Origin: Paracentrotus lividus
Lineage: Eukaryota; Echinodermata; Echinoidea; Camarodonta; Echinidae
Direction of reading: 5' to 3'
Length of the DNA stretch: 64,000 nucleotides
Assembly (NCBI GenBank): GCA_940671915.1
Contig: CALNVZ010000649.1
Span: forward strand, 3,860,987 to 3,924,986
Below, piece after piece: positions 22,979 through 35,603 of this stretch. Position numbers and translations under genes: made by a program. Each line of letters opens with the position of its first letter. Within the stretch, counting starts at the first letter, position 1. The notes beneath the pieces are model-generated. The model searched no databases, was not told the origin of the DNA, and saw nothing but the letters and a program-made list of their open reading frames with translations.

Positions 22979-24144
22979 CTCTGAACAAGAAGGGTTTTAC
23001 TCCATTCCAGTTTCATTGAGGTCATACACGGATTATGGGTCAATATTGCAATTCGAGATGTATATGAAAATACATTATTGACCCGGAATGGATAACGGCC
23101 CAAATGGACCCAGAATTGAGCCATTTTGACCCTTTATATTTAACGGTGTACATGATGTTCTTCATTTTGCCTCCCACCGTGTCCTCATACCATTAGTGAT
23201 CTAAACTTTTTTTTTAATCCTATTTTTCTTCTAATTACCTAATTTTCGGAAATTTTGGAATGATTTTGTTTTATTTTTCCCGGCACATCCAAGCCAAGTT
23301 TCTCTCAAGAGTTAATTTCACACTAGCGCCTGTTTAGCGCTAAACGGTCGTTTTCTGTTCGATTCCTCTCCTGTTTAAGTCACAGAAACCCACGTTCATC
23401 GTCCCTTTTTTTGCCTCATTTTTTTGAGGGTCTGATTACTAGTGGCGACGCCATTATTTACCCCTGTCTACTCCCGTCATATTGGTGGTGGTCTATGTCA
23501 GAATGAGCAAAACGTAAAATGGGCAGATCTAGACTTTTTTTTTCAAAGGGGCGGTCGCAAGTAAAATAGGAGGATCGAAACTTCTTTTTTTTCAAAGATG
23601 GGGCGAATTATTACTATTCTAAATGTTGAATCTTAATTTATTAAGAAATCAATTATGTATATATAAAAAAAAAATTAACGACCCTAGATTACGTGAAGCA
23701 AAATAAACGAATTTATACCTAAACACATACTTAGGCCCGTTATATACTTGTATAGGCCTACGTATATGCTTATACCTCAATAAATGAAAATTAAAGAACC
23801 TTAATGCTAATGCAATAGGTTCCAATTTGTATTCCTTTTTTCTTATTCTTTAAAAAAATAAAAATTCCTGAGTAACGTCCGTGGAAAATTAAACTATTAG
23901 CTCAATCTAACTCTATTTTCTGTTCGTGCTGATGATGTACATGTTTTGTTTCTTCTTCTTATATAAAACGCTGATTCGAGCTCTTATAAATTCATCTAAA
24001 ATTATGAAAATTAGATTAATAAACAGAAATGTCTCCTCCTTGGGAAATACATAACTTAATATGATTACCCTGCAACCTTGTACGGCATTCAAACCTTTAA
24101 GGAATTTCCTCCTACTGCAGGTACCCATGTACTTCATCTTTGTT
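22979..24144. other. No gene seen
   Basis: AT-rich unique sequence. The stretch at 23085-23155 (GGCCCAAATGGACCCAGAA, CATTTTGACCC, GGTGTACATGA) has a diverged partner at about 63070-63140, probably the tail of an unnamed repeat. Confidence 0.4.
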
Positions 24145-24275
24145 AGTGGCAGATCCTGCAGGAGGGGGGGGGGGGCACAGGGGACATGCGCCCACTATAA
24201 TCTGAAAGCCACCATTGAGTGTACATGTTAAAATTGAAAGAAAAAAAAATTGGCGGCGCCCCTATAGGGCCTGGC
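24145..24275. mobile_element. Truncated hAT-like relic (AGTGGCAGATCC end)
   Basis: AGTGGCAGATCCTGCAGG, a poly-G run, ATGCGCCCACTATAATCTG and GGCGGCGCCCCTATAG follow the layout of the elements at 50608-50767 and 62908-63060, but the far terminal repeat is not recognisable. Confidence 0.45.
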
Positions 24276-24689
24276 GTTTGATGTGAAATTATACAAGTTA
24301 TACAACATGTACAACAAGGACAATTCCACTCTTTCTTTTTGTTTTTAGGCTGAATTTTTTAAAAAGCATTCTCAAGGGATAACCTGTAAAGAATGGAATC
24401 TGCTCTTTTTGTGAATAAAAAGAATAATAATAATAAAAAAAACAAAAAACAAAACAAAAACAAAAACGATGTATTTGCACTCTAATACGACGAGAGTAAA
24501 CATTCACTAAACGACCTTTCCCCCACTCTTTTCGAGGCTGAATATCAACGCAAAACGACGTTTTCCAGTTCATCTTTTTTTTTTTTTAAGAGTGAAAATA
24601 TAAATTCATGGTGCCAGGAGGAGGATAAAGCCCCTTGTTGGGCCACATCTGCGGGAGATGTGTGTAAAAAGCAGGGGCCAAGAGAAGCG

Positions 24690-24782
24690 AAACTATCATA
24701 CGCCACCGGGATTCGATTGGTCGCCCTCCCCGACTGGGCCGACCACACTGTCTCCCAGGTCGCCATCCCGCCAAATTCCACC
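24690..24782 (-). mobile_element. Possible tRNA-derived SINE head
   Basis: On the minus strand, GGATGGCGACCTGGGAG is followed by CCAATCGAATCCCGGTGG, which resembles a B box (GGTTCGANTCC). The stretch is GC-rich and compact in AT-rich surroundings. The A box is poor, so this is tentative. Confidence 0.35.
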
Positions 24783-24978
24783 TCAAGAAATCTAATATTT
24801 CACGAAAGACGAACTTCGCATACGGAGACGGGATGATGATAGAAGACTCGCAATTAGAATCTTCTCAAAGTTTTGACTCTTTATGATAGCTGTAGTCGCA
24901 ATGCGAAAAGAAACGATTCCATTTTGATGTTGTATTATTAATTTCTTAACTCATTTCCCCTTTTTGATATATAAACCG

Positions 24979-25050
24979 ATGTGTTGGCTCAGTGTATAGA
25001 GCCTATACGCCTCATAATCGGAAGGTCGTGGATTCGAACCCCGTCATATT
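24979..25050 (+). pseudogene. tRNA-like sequence, TGGCTCAGTGTATAGAGC type
   Basis: A-box-like TGGCTCAGTGTATAGAGC, an anticodon-loop-like CTCATAA and B-box GGATTCGAACCCCG stand at tRNA spacing. The acceptor arm does not pair well. It is closely similar to 41191-41262, so the two belong to one dispersed family and not to a working tRNA gene. Confidence 0.5.
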
Positions 25051-25098
25051 GTAAGCCCACAATCAATAGGACATAAAGAATTTTCGTTTCGCACCATA

Positions 25099-25405
25099 CA
25101 CTGTAAAAAAAAATAATACAGCAAAATGATGTCAGCAGAGTCGCCATACAAAAATGTACTTTGAAATAACAGTTTTGCTGTAAATTTATTAATGAAAGAG
25201 AAGAAAAATATTCATTAGAGTTCTATAGCTTACACAGTTGGTTAAAACGGAACAAATGTGTTACTCCAGATGTATATTTTGTATATCTCATGTAATTATT
25301 TGCAGGAGAAATTTACAACAAAACTATTTTTTTTATAATACGTTTTTTATGGCGACTCTGCTGACAGCAGATTTGCTGTAAAAATACAAATATTTTTTTA
25401 AAGTG
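25099..25405. mobile_element. CACTGT palindrome, TA-flanked
   Basis: The left arm with TCAGCAGAGTCGCCATA and the right arm with TATGGCGACTCTGCTGA are exact inverses, and ACAGCAAAAT / ATTTGCTGTA also pair. Borders are TA|CACTGTAAAA and AAAGTG|TA. 307 bp with a spacer near 25230-25290. Confidence 0.85.
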
Positions 25406-25407
25406 TA

Positions 25408-27606
25408 CAATTTGGTGTTTTTTTTATTTTTTTATTTTTACATTAGCATCACACACATGGAAAGGCAGGACAATATCCTCTATAGTAAATGATTATGTTC
25501 CAATTCCTGTTCAAGGTAAATAATAATACCGATAGAATGTGATAAACCTGATCTAATGGTCGACTTCGAACTTTCGCAAACTGAACAATACTAACATTCT
25601 GAATTTTGATAATAATAACAATGATAACAATAATTAAAAAAAAATAGAATAAAAATAGTGTAACGGTCAATATGATTTTTGAGAAGTTTAGTCTTTAATA
25701 AGAGACATCTCTCCAAAACTAGCTTAGATCCCAGCTTTAAGGATGCAATATCATACTATACACATCCTGTTTCGGTACCAAGGTCAAATACATTATGTCA
25801 AGGTCGTACCCATCATAGTGAATGTCATAGTCACATAAAAGTTTCATTCCAAAAGGGACTAAATCCTTTTTTGATGAAATTGAGTTATTGATATCATGAG
25901 ACTGTCGTTCAGGTATACCTGCCTCTGAACAAAGTATTAATCTAACTTTGGAGAGCAGTTATAACGAAATGCATCATTCACTATCACTTTTCTATATACT
26001 TCAAAAAGACCTTTGTTTAATTGGTGTTAAATCGACCCCATTGGTGGTTATATACGACAACACAACCATAAGAGTTTGCGTATTATGAATTCCTTTTTAA
26101 AACCACCGTTTTTGCAGTGTATACGTACAGACGCATGTAAAATAATTGTGGTACTCAAAAACCTTTTTCTTTAAAGTTGCATAAGTGGATTTAAACCCTT
26201 TTTAATGAAACTCTTCACACAGTGATATCCAATGTCAGTTTCTTCCCAAAACATTTTTTTTTTATCATACTTGTCTACAATGACGGAGGAAAAAGAGACA
26301 GACAAAAATACAAAAATATGACAAATGAGAAGAGGGATAAGGAAGAACAACATCGGCCAAAAAGGGGAAAAAATCTTAAATTCTATATCTAAATGCATGC
26401 ATGAATGCTGTGAATCGTATTCAAAACTTCTTCTTTAAAACAACCTGAAATCTTCAAGTTCAAAAATTGCCTTTCCAATATTTTTGTTTTCCCTAATACA
26501 TTTTTATACAAAGCGGACACAAAGACAAAATTCAATATCATGAAACATACCCGTCAACATTAAATCACTAACCTTGGGATATGACATCATAATCATCATC
26601 ATCATCATCATCATTTCATTATAATATTAGATATGTTGATTCATTACTGATTGCTTATAACAGCAATAACCTTGTTACATGTAAATATCCAGGGGACCTA
26701 CGGCTGTACGTCTAAACCAAGTGACCTTTGTAGCGTGAAACACGGATTTGAACACAATATATAAATAATGACCCTTTTCTACCTTTTGTGAAGCATGTAC
26801 TGAAGCTTAGGAAATTAATTTTCAGGGTTTCCTCTGCACTGACCAGGGAAGTGTAACTCACAATTCCCTGCACTGACTATGGGCGCACAGCGCAGATTTT
26901 TGCAAGCCTCCACATAGTTATTCAATACCTTTAAGGACATACATGTACATTGTGTCAGGGATTTGAACCCATGACCTTTGCATCCCCGGATCCAAGACGT
27001 GATTAGACCAAGGATAAGACAAATCAACCACGACGAATTGGCGTATCCAGACGGGGGCGCAAGACATGCGCCCACTATTTTTAGGAATACCGAATTACTG
27101 AACGTGCAAAGACAAGTTGGGAAAAATTACGAAGGCGCCCCCTAATTTCAAATTTTCCATTTCTTTCCCTCATTTTTTCGTGGATCCGTGGATGCGACAT
27201 CTAATTTAAGAGTACATACATCAGTAGTTCAGGCGAGACAAAGTTATTTATTTTTTTTAAATTTGTTTTTATTTTTGGGAGGAGGGGTGGGGGGGGGGTT
27301 TGTTTTTGTTTTTGTTTTTGTTTTATGTTTTTCACACTTCAGCTATTTCTGTATTAAATTTCCTCAAATAAATGGTAAATATAGACAAAATTAGTTAATT
27401 TAATATCGTGATATGTACTCAATTTTATTTCAGCTAACTAAAAATTCAAATTCCCCTCCTGATATCATTTTAAAAACAAAAGAGTTGTAAAATTCATATA
27501 TCGGTCAGTTCGTCTTGACTACCATCAAAGAGAGAGCGACATCCTTGCTGATGACAATGTGATGTATGGACCTGATTTCATGGTCAAGGGCACCATTGAC
27601 TGTGAA
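25408..27606. other. No gene seen; short (CAT)n and homopolymers
   Basis: AT-rich. A (CAT)n run at 26588-26615, a poly-G/GTTTTT stretch at 27280-27325, and a CGTATCCAGACGGGGGCGC patch at 27047 that resembles the poly-G relics of hAT-like elements elsewhere. No coding exon recognised. Confidence 0.45.
26942..27012 (-). pseudogene. tRNA-like B-box fragment
   Basis: On the minus strand, TGGTCTAATCACGTCTTGGA precedes CATGGGTTCAAATCCCTGA, a near-perfect B box with plausible TPsiC-arm pairing (CAGGGATTTGAACCC on plus). The A box is partial (TGGTCTAA). Tentatively a SINE head or tRNA pseudogene. Confidence 0.45.
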
Positions 27607-28261
27607 AAGGTAGCTCCGCGCTACTAATTCCAACTCAATTTCGACTCATTCGGCTGGCTTCAGACTTTCAACCTCCCCATACTCGGACAGAGAACGAGAG
27701 AAGGGAGAGGGAGAGAGAGATGAGAGTAGCAGAGAGGAGCGATTGAAGAGATTTGAAGATAGAAGAGAGAGAGAGAGAGAGTGAGAGGAGAGAAAAGATA
27801 ATTAAAGTAAGGGAGAAGACCAAAAGAAATTTGTCTATATAATTATTATTTAAAAATATTTATTTAAAAAAACAGAAAAAAAACAGGCTATTTGCCGAAA
27901 AAATTATGATACTCAATAAGTAAGGCAGCTCCGCACCACTAAATCCAACTTAATTTTGACTTATTCGGCTGGCTTCAGACAGTAATGGTGGTAGCTCACT
28001 TACCACAAGACGGATTTGAGACGGGTTCGAGACGGTTTTGAGACTAGTCGCGGCACCTTCGCAGAGACGTCTCAGAGACATTCCATGATCATCGCGACGT
28101 CTTGTGAGTCGCGGATAGTCGAACATGCTCAGATTTATAATAAAAAACAAAAAAAAAAAAAAAAAAAAGAAGAAGAAGAAAAAAAGAGAAAACATTGCGG
28201 AGGCATCTGCGAAGTGAGATACCCTCCCCATACTCTGACTACAAAACGAGATAAAGGAGAT

Positions 28262-28307
<46 letters not shown>

Positions 28308-28345
28308 AAACTGAAGTAAGGGAAAAGAACAAAAGAAAATTCGTC
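27607..28345. repeat. Segmental tandem duplication; second copy carries a MITE
   Basis: Copy 1 (27607-27835) and copy 2 (27922-28345) share GGYAGCTCCGC, TTCGGCTGGCTTCAGAC, CCTCCCCATACTC, a (GA)n run and AAGTAAGGGARAAGA in the same order. Copy 2 has about 240 extra bases (27981-28222) between CTTCAGAC and CCTCCCC, which are a GAGACGTCTC MITE. Confidence 0.85.
27981..28222 (+). mobile_element. GAGACGTCTC-rich MITE with paralogous empty site
   Basis: Starts AATGGTGGTAGCTCACTTAC, continues through GGATTTGAGACGGGTTCGAG, GAGACGTCTCAGAGAC and CATCGCGACGTC, a poly-A run, and ends GCGAAGTGAGATAC. The right end matches that of 42089-42271. Copy 1 of the surrounding duplication lacks it. Confidence 0.75.
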
Positions 28346-29720
28346 TGAATTATTAAGAAAATAAAGAGCTCATATTTACCAAATAAAATGACGATTATGA
28401 TTAGATTTAAACATGAAATTAATATGGCGGGTAGCGCATTTTCGATTTTTGTCTGTTACATTATTATCCAATCCCTTTTCGTTTTGGCGCCGCAAGCATG
28501 ATAAGCAATAAGTGCTTGCAGTGGTTAAGAAATTTTGGATTTTTGTTTGCAATGGAATTGTAATTACAGAAACATATTCAAAATAGGAGTCTCAATTTTC
28601 AGGGTTTTTTTTTTTCTTTTGCTTGTTTTCATTTAAAATATGTGACCCCTCAAACGGAAAATAGAGAAAAGTGAATAGAATTGCTGTTATTATAATGGAT
28701 GTCATAATAATTGAGTGGGCCCTATTTTTATGTTTTGGTACACGATACCGAACGATTCAACTTTGAGGCACGGGAAAAAGTACAACGATGAATTAAAAAA
28801 TATAGGCTTCTACTTCCAGGCAATTTAATACCTTCGCCGACACCTCCCTGGACTTACCATGTTGTATATCATACTCAGTTGTAGAGTTTAATATATTTAA
28901 AGACTGCGAGTAAAGTCTGTTGGTTGTTGGTTGAAGGTTACTTTGGTCGGGCGGGTTTGCGCGGTGAATGGTTAGAGATCTGAGATCGCTTTGCTATACC
29001 GGGGCCGCCACGCCGCAATTGATGAGCAAAACATGGACTTGAACTTGCGGGCTAACAGTGATACGAAAACCAGCTTGCAGGTTTGATACACACGAGTTGT
29101 ATTTGAAGATGAACTTGTTTTTTTGTTTTTTTTTATCTCTCTCTCTCTCTCTTTCTCTTCTTATTTACATTTCTTTACCTCTCTCCGATTGTTTCTCTTT
29201 CTTTCCTAGCTTACCTTAATTCATTCATTAATTTCCACATTAAAAACAAACATATTAACATCTTGTCATCTTTTTTTTACACTCTAAAAAATAAAATGGG
29301 GGAAAGGGTAATAATCACCCTTTAAAGGGACCGATTAGTGACGCCGTTTTCGTAAAGGGTTGATGAGTGTGTCACTCCTCGACCCTTGTACACCTTCTTT
29401 CTTTTTTTAAACCCTTTGTGACTTAAGTTAAGACTTAAGAGTGTTGATGAGAATATAAAAAGCACAAAAGAGGCTTGTTGGAAATAATCCCTTTAGTACC
29501 TTTATTAGTATCTTAAATATACAAATAAAAATTATTAAATAATTATATTTCTACAATAATGTCTTGTTATGTCTTTTCCTGCATTATGTATCTCTCTTCT
29601 TCTTTTATCTCTCCATCATTCTATAGTGAAATCATCTCTCTCTCTCTCTCTCTCATCTTTCTCTTCTGTCTTTTCACTCTTTGTTGTCGCCCCCCCCCCC
29701 CTCTCTCTCTCTCTCTCTTT
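28346..29720. other. No gene seen; (TC)n runs
   Basis: AT-rich. The patch at 28960-29080 is GC-richer with no open frame. (TC)n runs occur at 29136-29160 and 29637-29720. A decayed ACTCTAAAAAATAAAATGG patch near 29280 may be a MITE end. Confidence 0.45.
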
Positions 29721-31698
29721 CACTGGCGTAAATCCCGGGGGATGGGGGGGATACATCCCCCCAGATTTTGAGGAGGGGGGGATGCCCTGTACAAACATTC
29801 CCCCCCCCCCCAGTTTTCAAGAAAGAAATGAAAAAAAAAAACTACATAATTGTGTTATTGGTTAAAATAGCGCTCTTAATACTACAAAGTGCCTCTTTTT
29901 AACTCCAAAAACCCAAAATTTTTCTTGCTCGGTCGCTATGCGACCTCGCACTAAGTAACAATCAATAGGCTAAATAAAAAGGTTTGATCCAATGCCCTCG
30001 TCTGGGGACAAACCTTTGGAAAGGGTGTTCTCGACAATCAAAAACATTAATGTAGTTGTGTACGGACTAGGTTGGTGGAGGGCTTGGGGCCTGCAGTCCC
30101 ACAAATTTTCATAGCAAAGATTGTGATTTGTTTTTATCGCCGGTCTTTAACAAAGCATCATCTGCACGTAAAATGAAAATTGTATCTTCAAAATAGATAC
30201 TAAAAAGGGAATATCATGCACAATTAAATCAAACTTTGAGCCCAAAATTTTTGGCTCGCGCTTCGCGGTCGCAGATACTAAATCAGATATTAAAATATCT
30301 CCAATTATAAGCTTAACATTTTCGACTCGCGCTTCGCGCTCGCATTACCTTTTAAATCATTATTAAGATGAACAGTAATGATCAAGACAACCATTAATAT
30401 TCTTAAAAGCATACATTCAATGACAAATTTTCTTCGTACCCCCTCCCTCTCCAGAATACATTTCTCTATAGGTATATGCCTCTGATCTAAAGTGTCCCCC
30501 TTTTCAGAAAAAAAAATGCCATTTTCCATCGTGACCCCCACTTTCTAATCGGTTCCGCCGCCTCCGCTATATATATGTAGGGGAGACTGGGGTAATTATG
30601 GCCCCTTTGTCTTTGAGATCTTATAATTCTTTGCTGCATTACACAATGATAATTTAATTTAAGACATGCCTAGCTAAACTCTTCCCACTATCATATGAGA
30701 AAAATAAGCCATTTGCATGAAATTTTGTGCTTAGGGGAGCTTGAAATGTACGGCAATGACAATTCTGTTCGTTGGAAAGTGGCAAGTCTGCTTTTTTATG
30801 TGGGGTGTGATATCATTAATTAAAATCATTTAAGATGAAATTTTGATTGAAACTGAAACAATAGGAAATAAAAAACACAACAGAAAAACTTCCACCTGAA
30901 TATCTTCAATAGTAGAGCTGTAAAGGGGGATCGAATTGAAAATGTCATTTGGGGTAATTATGGCCCCCAATCCATAAACAGTGTATAAGCGCAGATAAGC
31001 GTAGATGGGGACATTAACTTGTACGATTTTGTACATAAATATATGTATTGCTTTGATTGCACAATTTCAACATTTTGGCTGAACCAATTATTGATTAAAT
31101 CATTGTTGGTGGTTGATAAGTGTATTAGGAATACCCAACAACATTTATTATACATTACCATAATTAATTAGCATAACATCTTTGAATTCATACAGTCATT
31201 ACAATAGGGGCCATAAATACCTCCAACCCCTGGGGTAATTATGGCCCCTAAAGTTGTTAACATAATGGTAATTAATATGCAAATGAGAAGTAGCAGGTTT
31301 ATACTTTCCTTTGTATATCATAGATATATGGACCGACTGTATTTTTACATATTTAGAATATCATTGGACTTTTCATTTAATGGTAGTAATAGGAAATGTG
31401 AAAAAGGGGGCCATAATTACCCCAGTCTCCCCTATATATTTTTTTTTTGCGCTCGTGGATACTATATAGGATCTATAATGCACAACTATTTCCAATTTCA
31501 GCTTAAAATTTTCGGCTCGCGCTTCGCGCTCGCATTACTTTTCAAAGACAAATTCTATTTGCACCCTCTCTAATGCTAATATGGGTATTAAAAACGTTCC
31601 TTGTAGTGCTTGTGTATGTCAAACAAAATCGCGACAAATTGGCAAAATTTTTCGCTCATCCCCCCCCCCCCACTCCTCGACACGGATTTACGCCGCTG
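29721..31698. mobile_element. hAT-like element with perfect 8 bp duplication
   Basis: Left end CACTGGCGTAAATCCCGG and right end CACGGATTTACGCCGCTG are imperfect inverted repeats. Both are flanked by CTCTCTTT (29713-29720 and 31699-31706), an 8 bp duplication, though in a (TC)n context where a chance match is easier. The interior has poly-C/poly-G blocks and repeated TCGCGCTTCGCGCTCGC motifs near 30253, 30325 and 31515. A second element sits inside at 30580-31432. No transposase frame, so this is a deleted derivative. Confidence 0.75.
30580..31432 (+). mobile_element. TA-flanked GGGGAGACTGGGGTAATTATGG element, copy 1
   Basis: Both ends carry GGGGAGACTGGGGTAATTAT inverted, near-perfect over about 28 bp, with TA at 30578-30579 and 31433-31434. 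Internal copies of GGGGTAATTATGGCCCC occur at about 30951 and 31231, and an inverted one at 31205. 853 bp, no transposase. It interrupts the hAT-like element, so it is the younger insertion. Confidence 0.92.
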
Positions 31699-33728
31699 CT
31701 CTCTTTCCCTCTCTCTCCCCTCTCCCACTCTTTTTGGTATTTTTACTAAAATGATATGGACATGTCATGTTAACAATGTAATTATCATAAATATTGTGTC
31801 CTATTGAGCTACCAATTACTATCCGATCAGAAAATAAGGTTATGGTAAAGCATAAACATATGTATTGTCAATTAAACGTATACATGCTAGTTATTTTTTA
31901 TTCATTTATGAATCCCTATAGGCCTATAAGTTATTTTTTTTAAAGAAGAAAAAGTCTATAAGGATTCTAAATCTATATTTAATTGAAATTAATAAGACTA
32001 TACACACTTTATTAAATAATAATTATAATTCTTGTAATAATTTAAAAATAAACCCATTACCAAGTTGCATCAACCAAACAAAACTATATAAAACCTAAGC
32101 AGGCAAAGTCGGTTTTCTTTAAATATTGCGACAAATTATACATATATTTTTAATTAATTCCATTTATATTTTTATTTATGCTTGATGGTCTCAATGTAAG
32201 TTATATAGCATGCTTTCCATGTCGGCTCTCTGGGCGCTTATCATGTACCTTATTTTAAAATATTTAGAATTACACACAATAATTACTTTTTACCTGTATA
32301 TATTTTTGGGGGGATAAAATTGAGGAAGAACTTCTTCATGATCATGATGATATCTTTGCACCTATATACTATACATAAAGGATTTTCTTTTAACTTTCAA
32401 ATTTGTTTCGAAGATTTTGAATCATTTCATATATTTATTAGCAATTGTCATAACTCAAATATGAAAACAAAAGCCATGGTCCCTGTACATAAGTGCGTAA
32501 TGTCTACGTATACGTGACCGCTTTATAAAAAGAAGCATTAACATGAAATGTAAAATCTCTTTTTAGCCCTTATAAAAGAAGAAAAAAGAGAGTGAAATTT
32601 GGACTCGGTGTTTTTAATTCTGTTATATGATATTGCTTTATAATAAAGAACATTTCATAGATATTGGGGGCGTCATTTTTGTGTTCTTTTCTGTTGGACT
32701 AATGCCGGTATCGGAGGCGTGTCAAAGATATAACCAAGTTATCAGAAAACAAGTTTTATGTCATTTTCATCCATTTCACTCCTTTTTTCTTTGTATTTTG
32801 GTGCTTTTCGATTCGTCTATTGAAATCGACAAATGATGAGTAGGTATAAATTGAATTGGACATGTTAGGGGCTGCCGATTTTATGGTTCAATTATATAAT
32901 ATATAATGTGACATTCAAACTATGGCTTTTGTTACGAGGATTGTAATGTAATTCCCCTTTCTTGTCTAACAATGAAAAAGGTGTGAGACAGAAACATTAA
33001 CCCACATGCTGATTCATTTAACACATTAATTTAATTTTTTAAGAGCCCCTTTCAAATTTCTTCCCATATTTAACATTTCTCTTTGACGTTTAAGTTTCAT
33101 GCAAACTCTTTTGTGCTTTGAAACTATAATGGACCGAATTTGTATACGTGTAGAAGTCAGAATGACAACTTCCCCTTTTATCTTATTTTTATTTTATTTT
33201 ATTTTAGATGACATAAAATGCTTAAAAGTCTATCAAATGTATAATAATTCATACATTGGAAATTGTTCTGTACAAACCAAAAAAGAAGAAGGAGAAAAAA
33301 AGAGCCTCATATAAAACTTTAGTCTAGTACTATAAGCCAACAGAATTAATGTTATTTTGACACCAGTTTCAGCCTTTGTCATAATAAATGCAATACAAAG
33401 TACATAAGAAACTAATATTTTCATATATGCTGATGACTTATAAACTGATATATCCCCCTCAAAAAAAAAAAAAAAAAAAAAATAAATAAATATGTTATCT
33501 TTTGTTTCTTGTCTAATGGTATTTCCCTAAACATGTTTTGTATTTCTTTGAAATATTTCTAATTGCACACATTTGAGGTTGTGTTACAATATCATTTCCA
33601 TGTCATCTTTATCTTACAAAGAACGTCATTTTTTTTTTACAATACACATTTCGACGAGCTTGAAATTTCGTTTTCTTTGCCTCATTACGTTTTCGTACAC
33701 TAGCCCTTTGCATCTAGTTCTATTCTTG
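31699..33728. other. No gene seen
   Basis: AT-rich unique sequence with a poly-A run near 33463-33482. Open frames of 60-70 codons are not supported by any motif. Confidence 0.45.
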
Positions 33729-33916
33729 GCCCCGCTGCATAACGAATTACCTATAGATTAATTTTCGCCATCGATGGTAACTTTCATGACATACTGCATT
33801 TTGATTGGCTGTTAAGCAACGTTACCATGGTAGTTACCATTGATGGTAAATAAACAAATAAATAAATAAATAAATGGTAAAGTTACTATAATAGTAATTC
33901 TTTATGCAACGGGCCC
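33729..33916. mobile_element. GGCCCCGYTGCATAA palindromic MITE
   Basis: Left GCCCCGCTGCATAACGAATT and right AATTCTTTATGCAACGGGCC are inverted, and ATCGATGGTAAC / GTTACCATTGATGGT pairs lie inside, next to an (AAAT)n run. About 188 bp. Confidence 0.75.
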
Positions 33917-34978
33917 CGGTCGAAAGAATGGCACCTTTAAACTTATATGGGGCACTTCAAATCAAGTCCTTACCCATTAAAACCTAGTTTAGGTCGCGTA
34001 ACAATCTGTATGTGACAAACTGTTACACTAACCTAAATACCCGAATTCCCAAGCAGTAATCTAATAACATATCTCTTGAACGGTACATCTTAATAACAGA
34101 ACGTTAACACTGGTGGATATTTTACTTTCATCCACTATAGGGTCTACCATCGTCATTAATAAGACAGGATTCCCCACCCCCGCCCCACCTTGTCTCAAAA
34201 TTTAAAAGAACCTCTTTAAGGGACAACAACAGTTATGATTGTAATTGATACGACAAAGTATCTGACTATGAATGTCAGATTTCATAAACAACTGTTACAT
34301 CAGTAAAAAGACAAGCAAACAAAAACAAAACAAACATAAAACAAAAACAAAGCTAATTCATTATGAGAGATATTATTTTAATTCATTTCATGATTTTTAA
34401 AATCTTTCTATTTTGTTCCTATAAATCTTATTGATGTTTCTTCCATTTCGTACTTCATTTTATTTGATTTTCATATAAGCTATATTAATCGGAGGGGGGG
34501 GGGGGGCTTTCAGTCATAAGATTAGGCTTTTTATGGGACGTTCCAAGACCCACCCCCCCCCCCCCCCCGATTGTCACCCATGGACGCCAGTCCAGTGCCA
34601 CCAAGCCAAGATATCCTGGTTATGTGAACGATCGGGGTGATATAGCAGGGATGTGTAGAGGGTACACCGTTATATTTCGATTCAGTCCTCATTAGGGCTC
34701 CGATGCTAAGCACTTTGCAAGTCGTGTACCGCAGTTACCAGTCTTAATTCAATCATACAAACGAGGCTGCGACCTCTTTAAAGGTGTTTAAAGAGGGATG
34801 ATGAACGAGATTTGAAAGTCCGACACGGATTCAAACATTCGAATGCTTCACTATACAGAGGTGTTGTAGTTGAGTGGTCATGGGTTCGAGCCCCCTCACT
34901 ACACTTTGGTTCTTGAGCATACGTAATACCGTTCTTTGCTTTGTCTGCATGTTGCTTGTGAATGTGATCATCATAGTA
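33917..34978. other. No gene seen; poly-G and poly-C runs, tRNA-like fragment
   Basis: Poly-G at 34494-34506 and poly-C at 34553-34568 border a short region. Near 34866-34905, TTGAGTGGTCATGGGTTCGAGCC is B-box-like. No gene. Confidence 0.4.
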
Positions 34979-35603
34979 GGGTTGGGCGAATCTCAACTTT
35001 TTTTTTCAAACAAGTTGTTTCTATAGTAAAATTCGACGTGGAAACTGAAAATGACAATTATTTTTGCATACGATGACGTCTTACGTCGCTAAAGTGCAAA
35101 AAACCAAAATGGCCGCCAAAATAGCGTATTATGCCCAATTATCATACTTTTTATACGTATAAACCACTTTTATTGCGTTTTTATATGTCTTTTGGGTGTC
35201 AAGGAGCCCAACATAATTCATCCAACATGATTAATTCTTCCTAAGTTGACTGTTAGTGTAGTTTGGTAGTTAGTTTCAGTCAATATCGAGCAAAAATCAC
35301 CTCATATCAAAATCACTAATTAACACCTATAACCATACTAGGTACATTTGGTCATGATAAAATTGTCAGATTTGAGCTTTTAAACCATCAAAATCCATAA
35401 AGAAACAAAATAAAACGGGTTTATACCTATAAAGTGTGTGATGAATGGGCAAAATACACTATTTTGGTTTTTTGCACTTTAGCGACGTCAGACTTCATCG
35501 TACACAAAAATCATTGTCAATTTTGGATTCTACATCAAATTTGACTATAGAAATAACTTGTTTGACATAACTTTTCAGAAAAAAGTCATTATTTGCCCAA
35601 CCC
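34979..35603. mobile_element. GGGTTGGGC palindromic element, TA-flanked
   Basis: Ends TA|GGGTTGGGCGAA and TTTGCCCAACCC|TA. The arms continue with ACTTTAGCGACGT / ACGTCGCTAAAGTGC, TTTTTTGCACTTT and CTATAGAAATAACTTG / CAAGTTGTTTCTATAG. Arms of about 140 bp surround a spacer of about 340 bp. 625 bp. Confidence 0.88.

Noticed and set aside
24979..25050. Functional tRNA gene (anticodon-loop CTCATAA)
   Set aside because: Acceptor stem does not pair and a near-copy lies inside a transposon at 41191.
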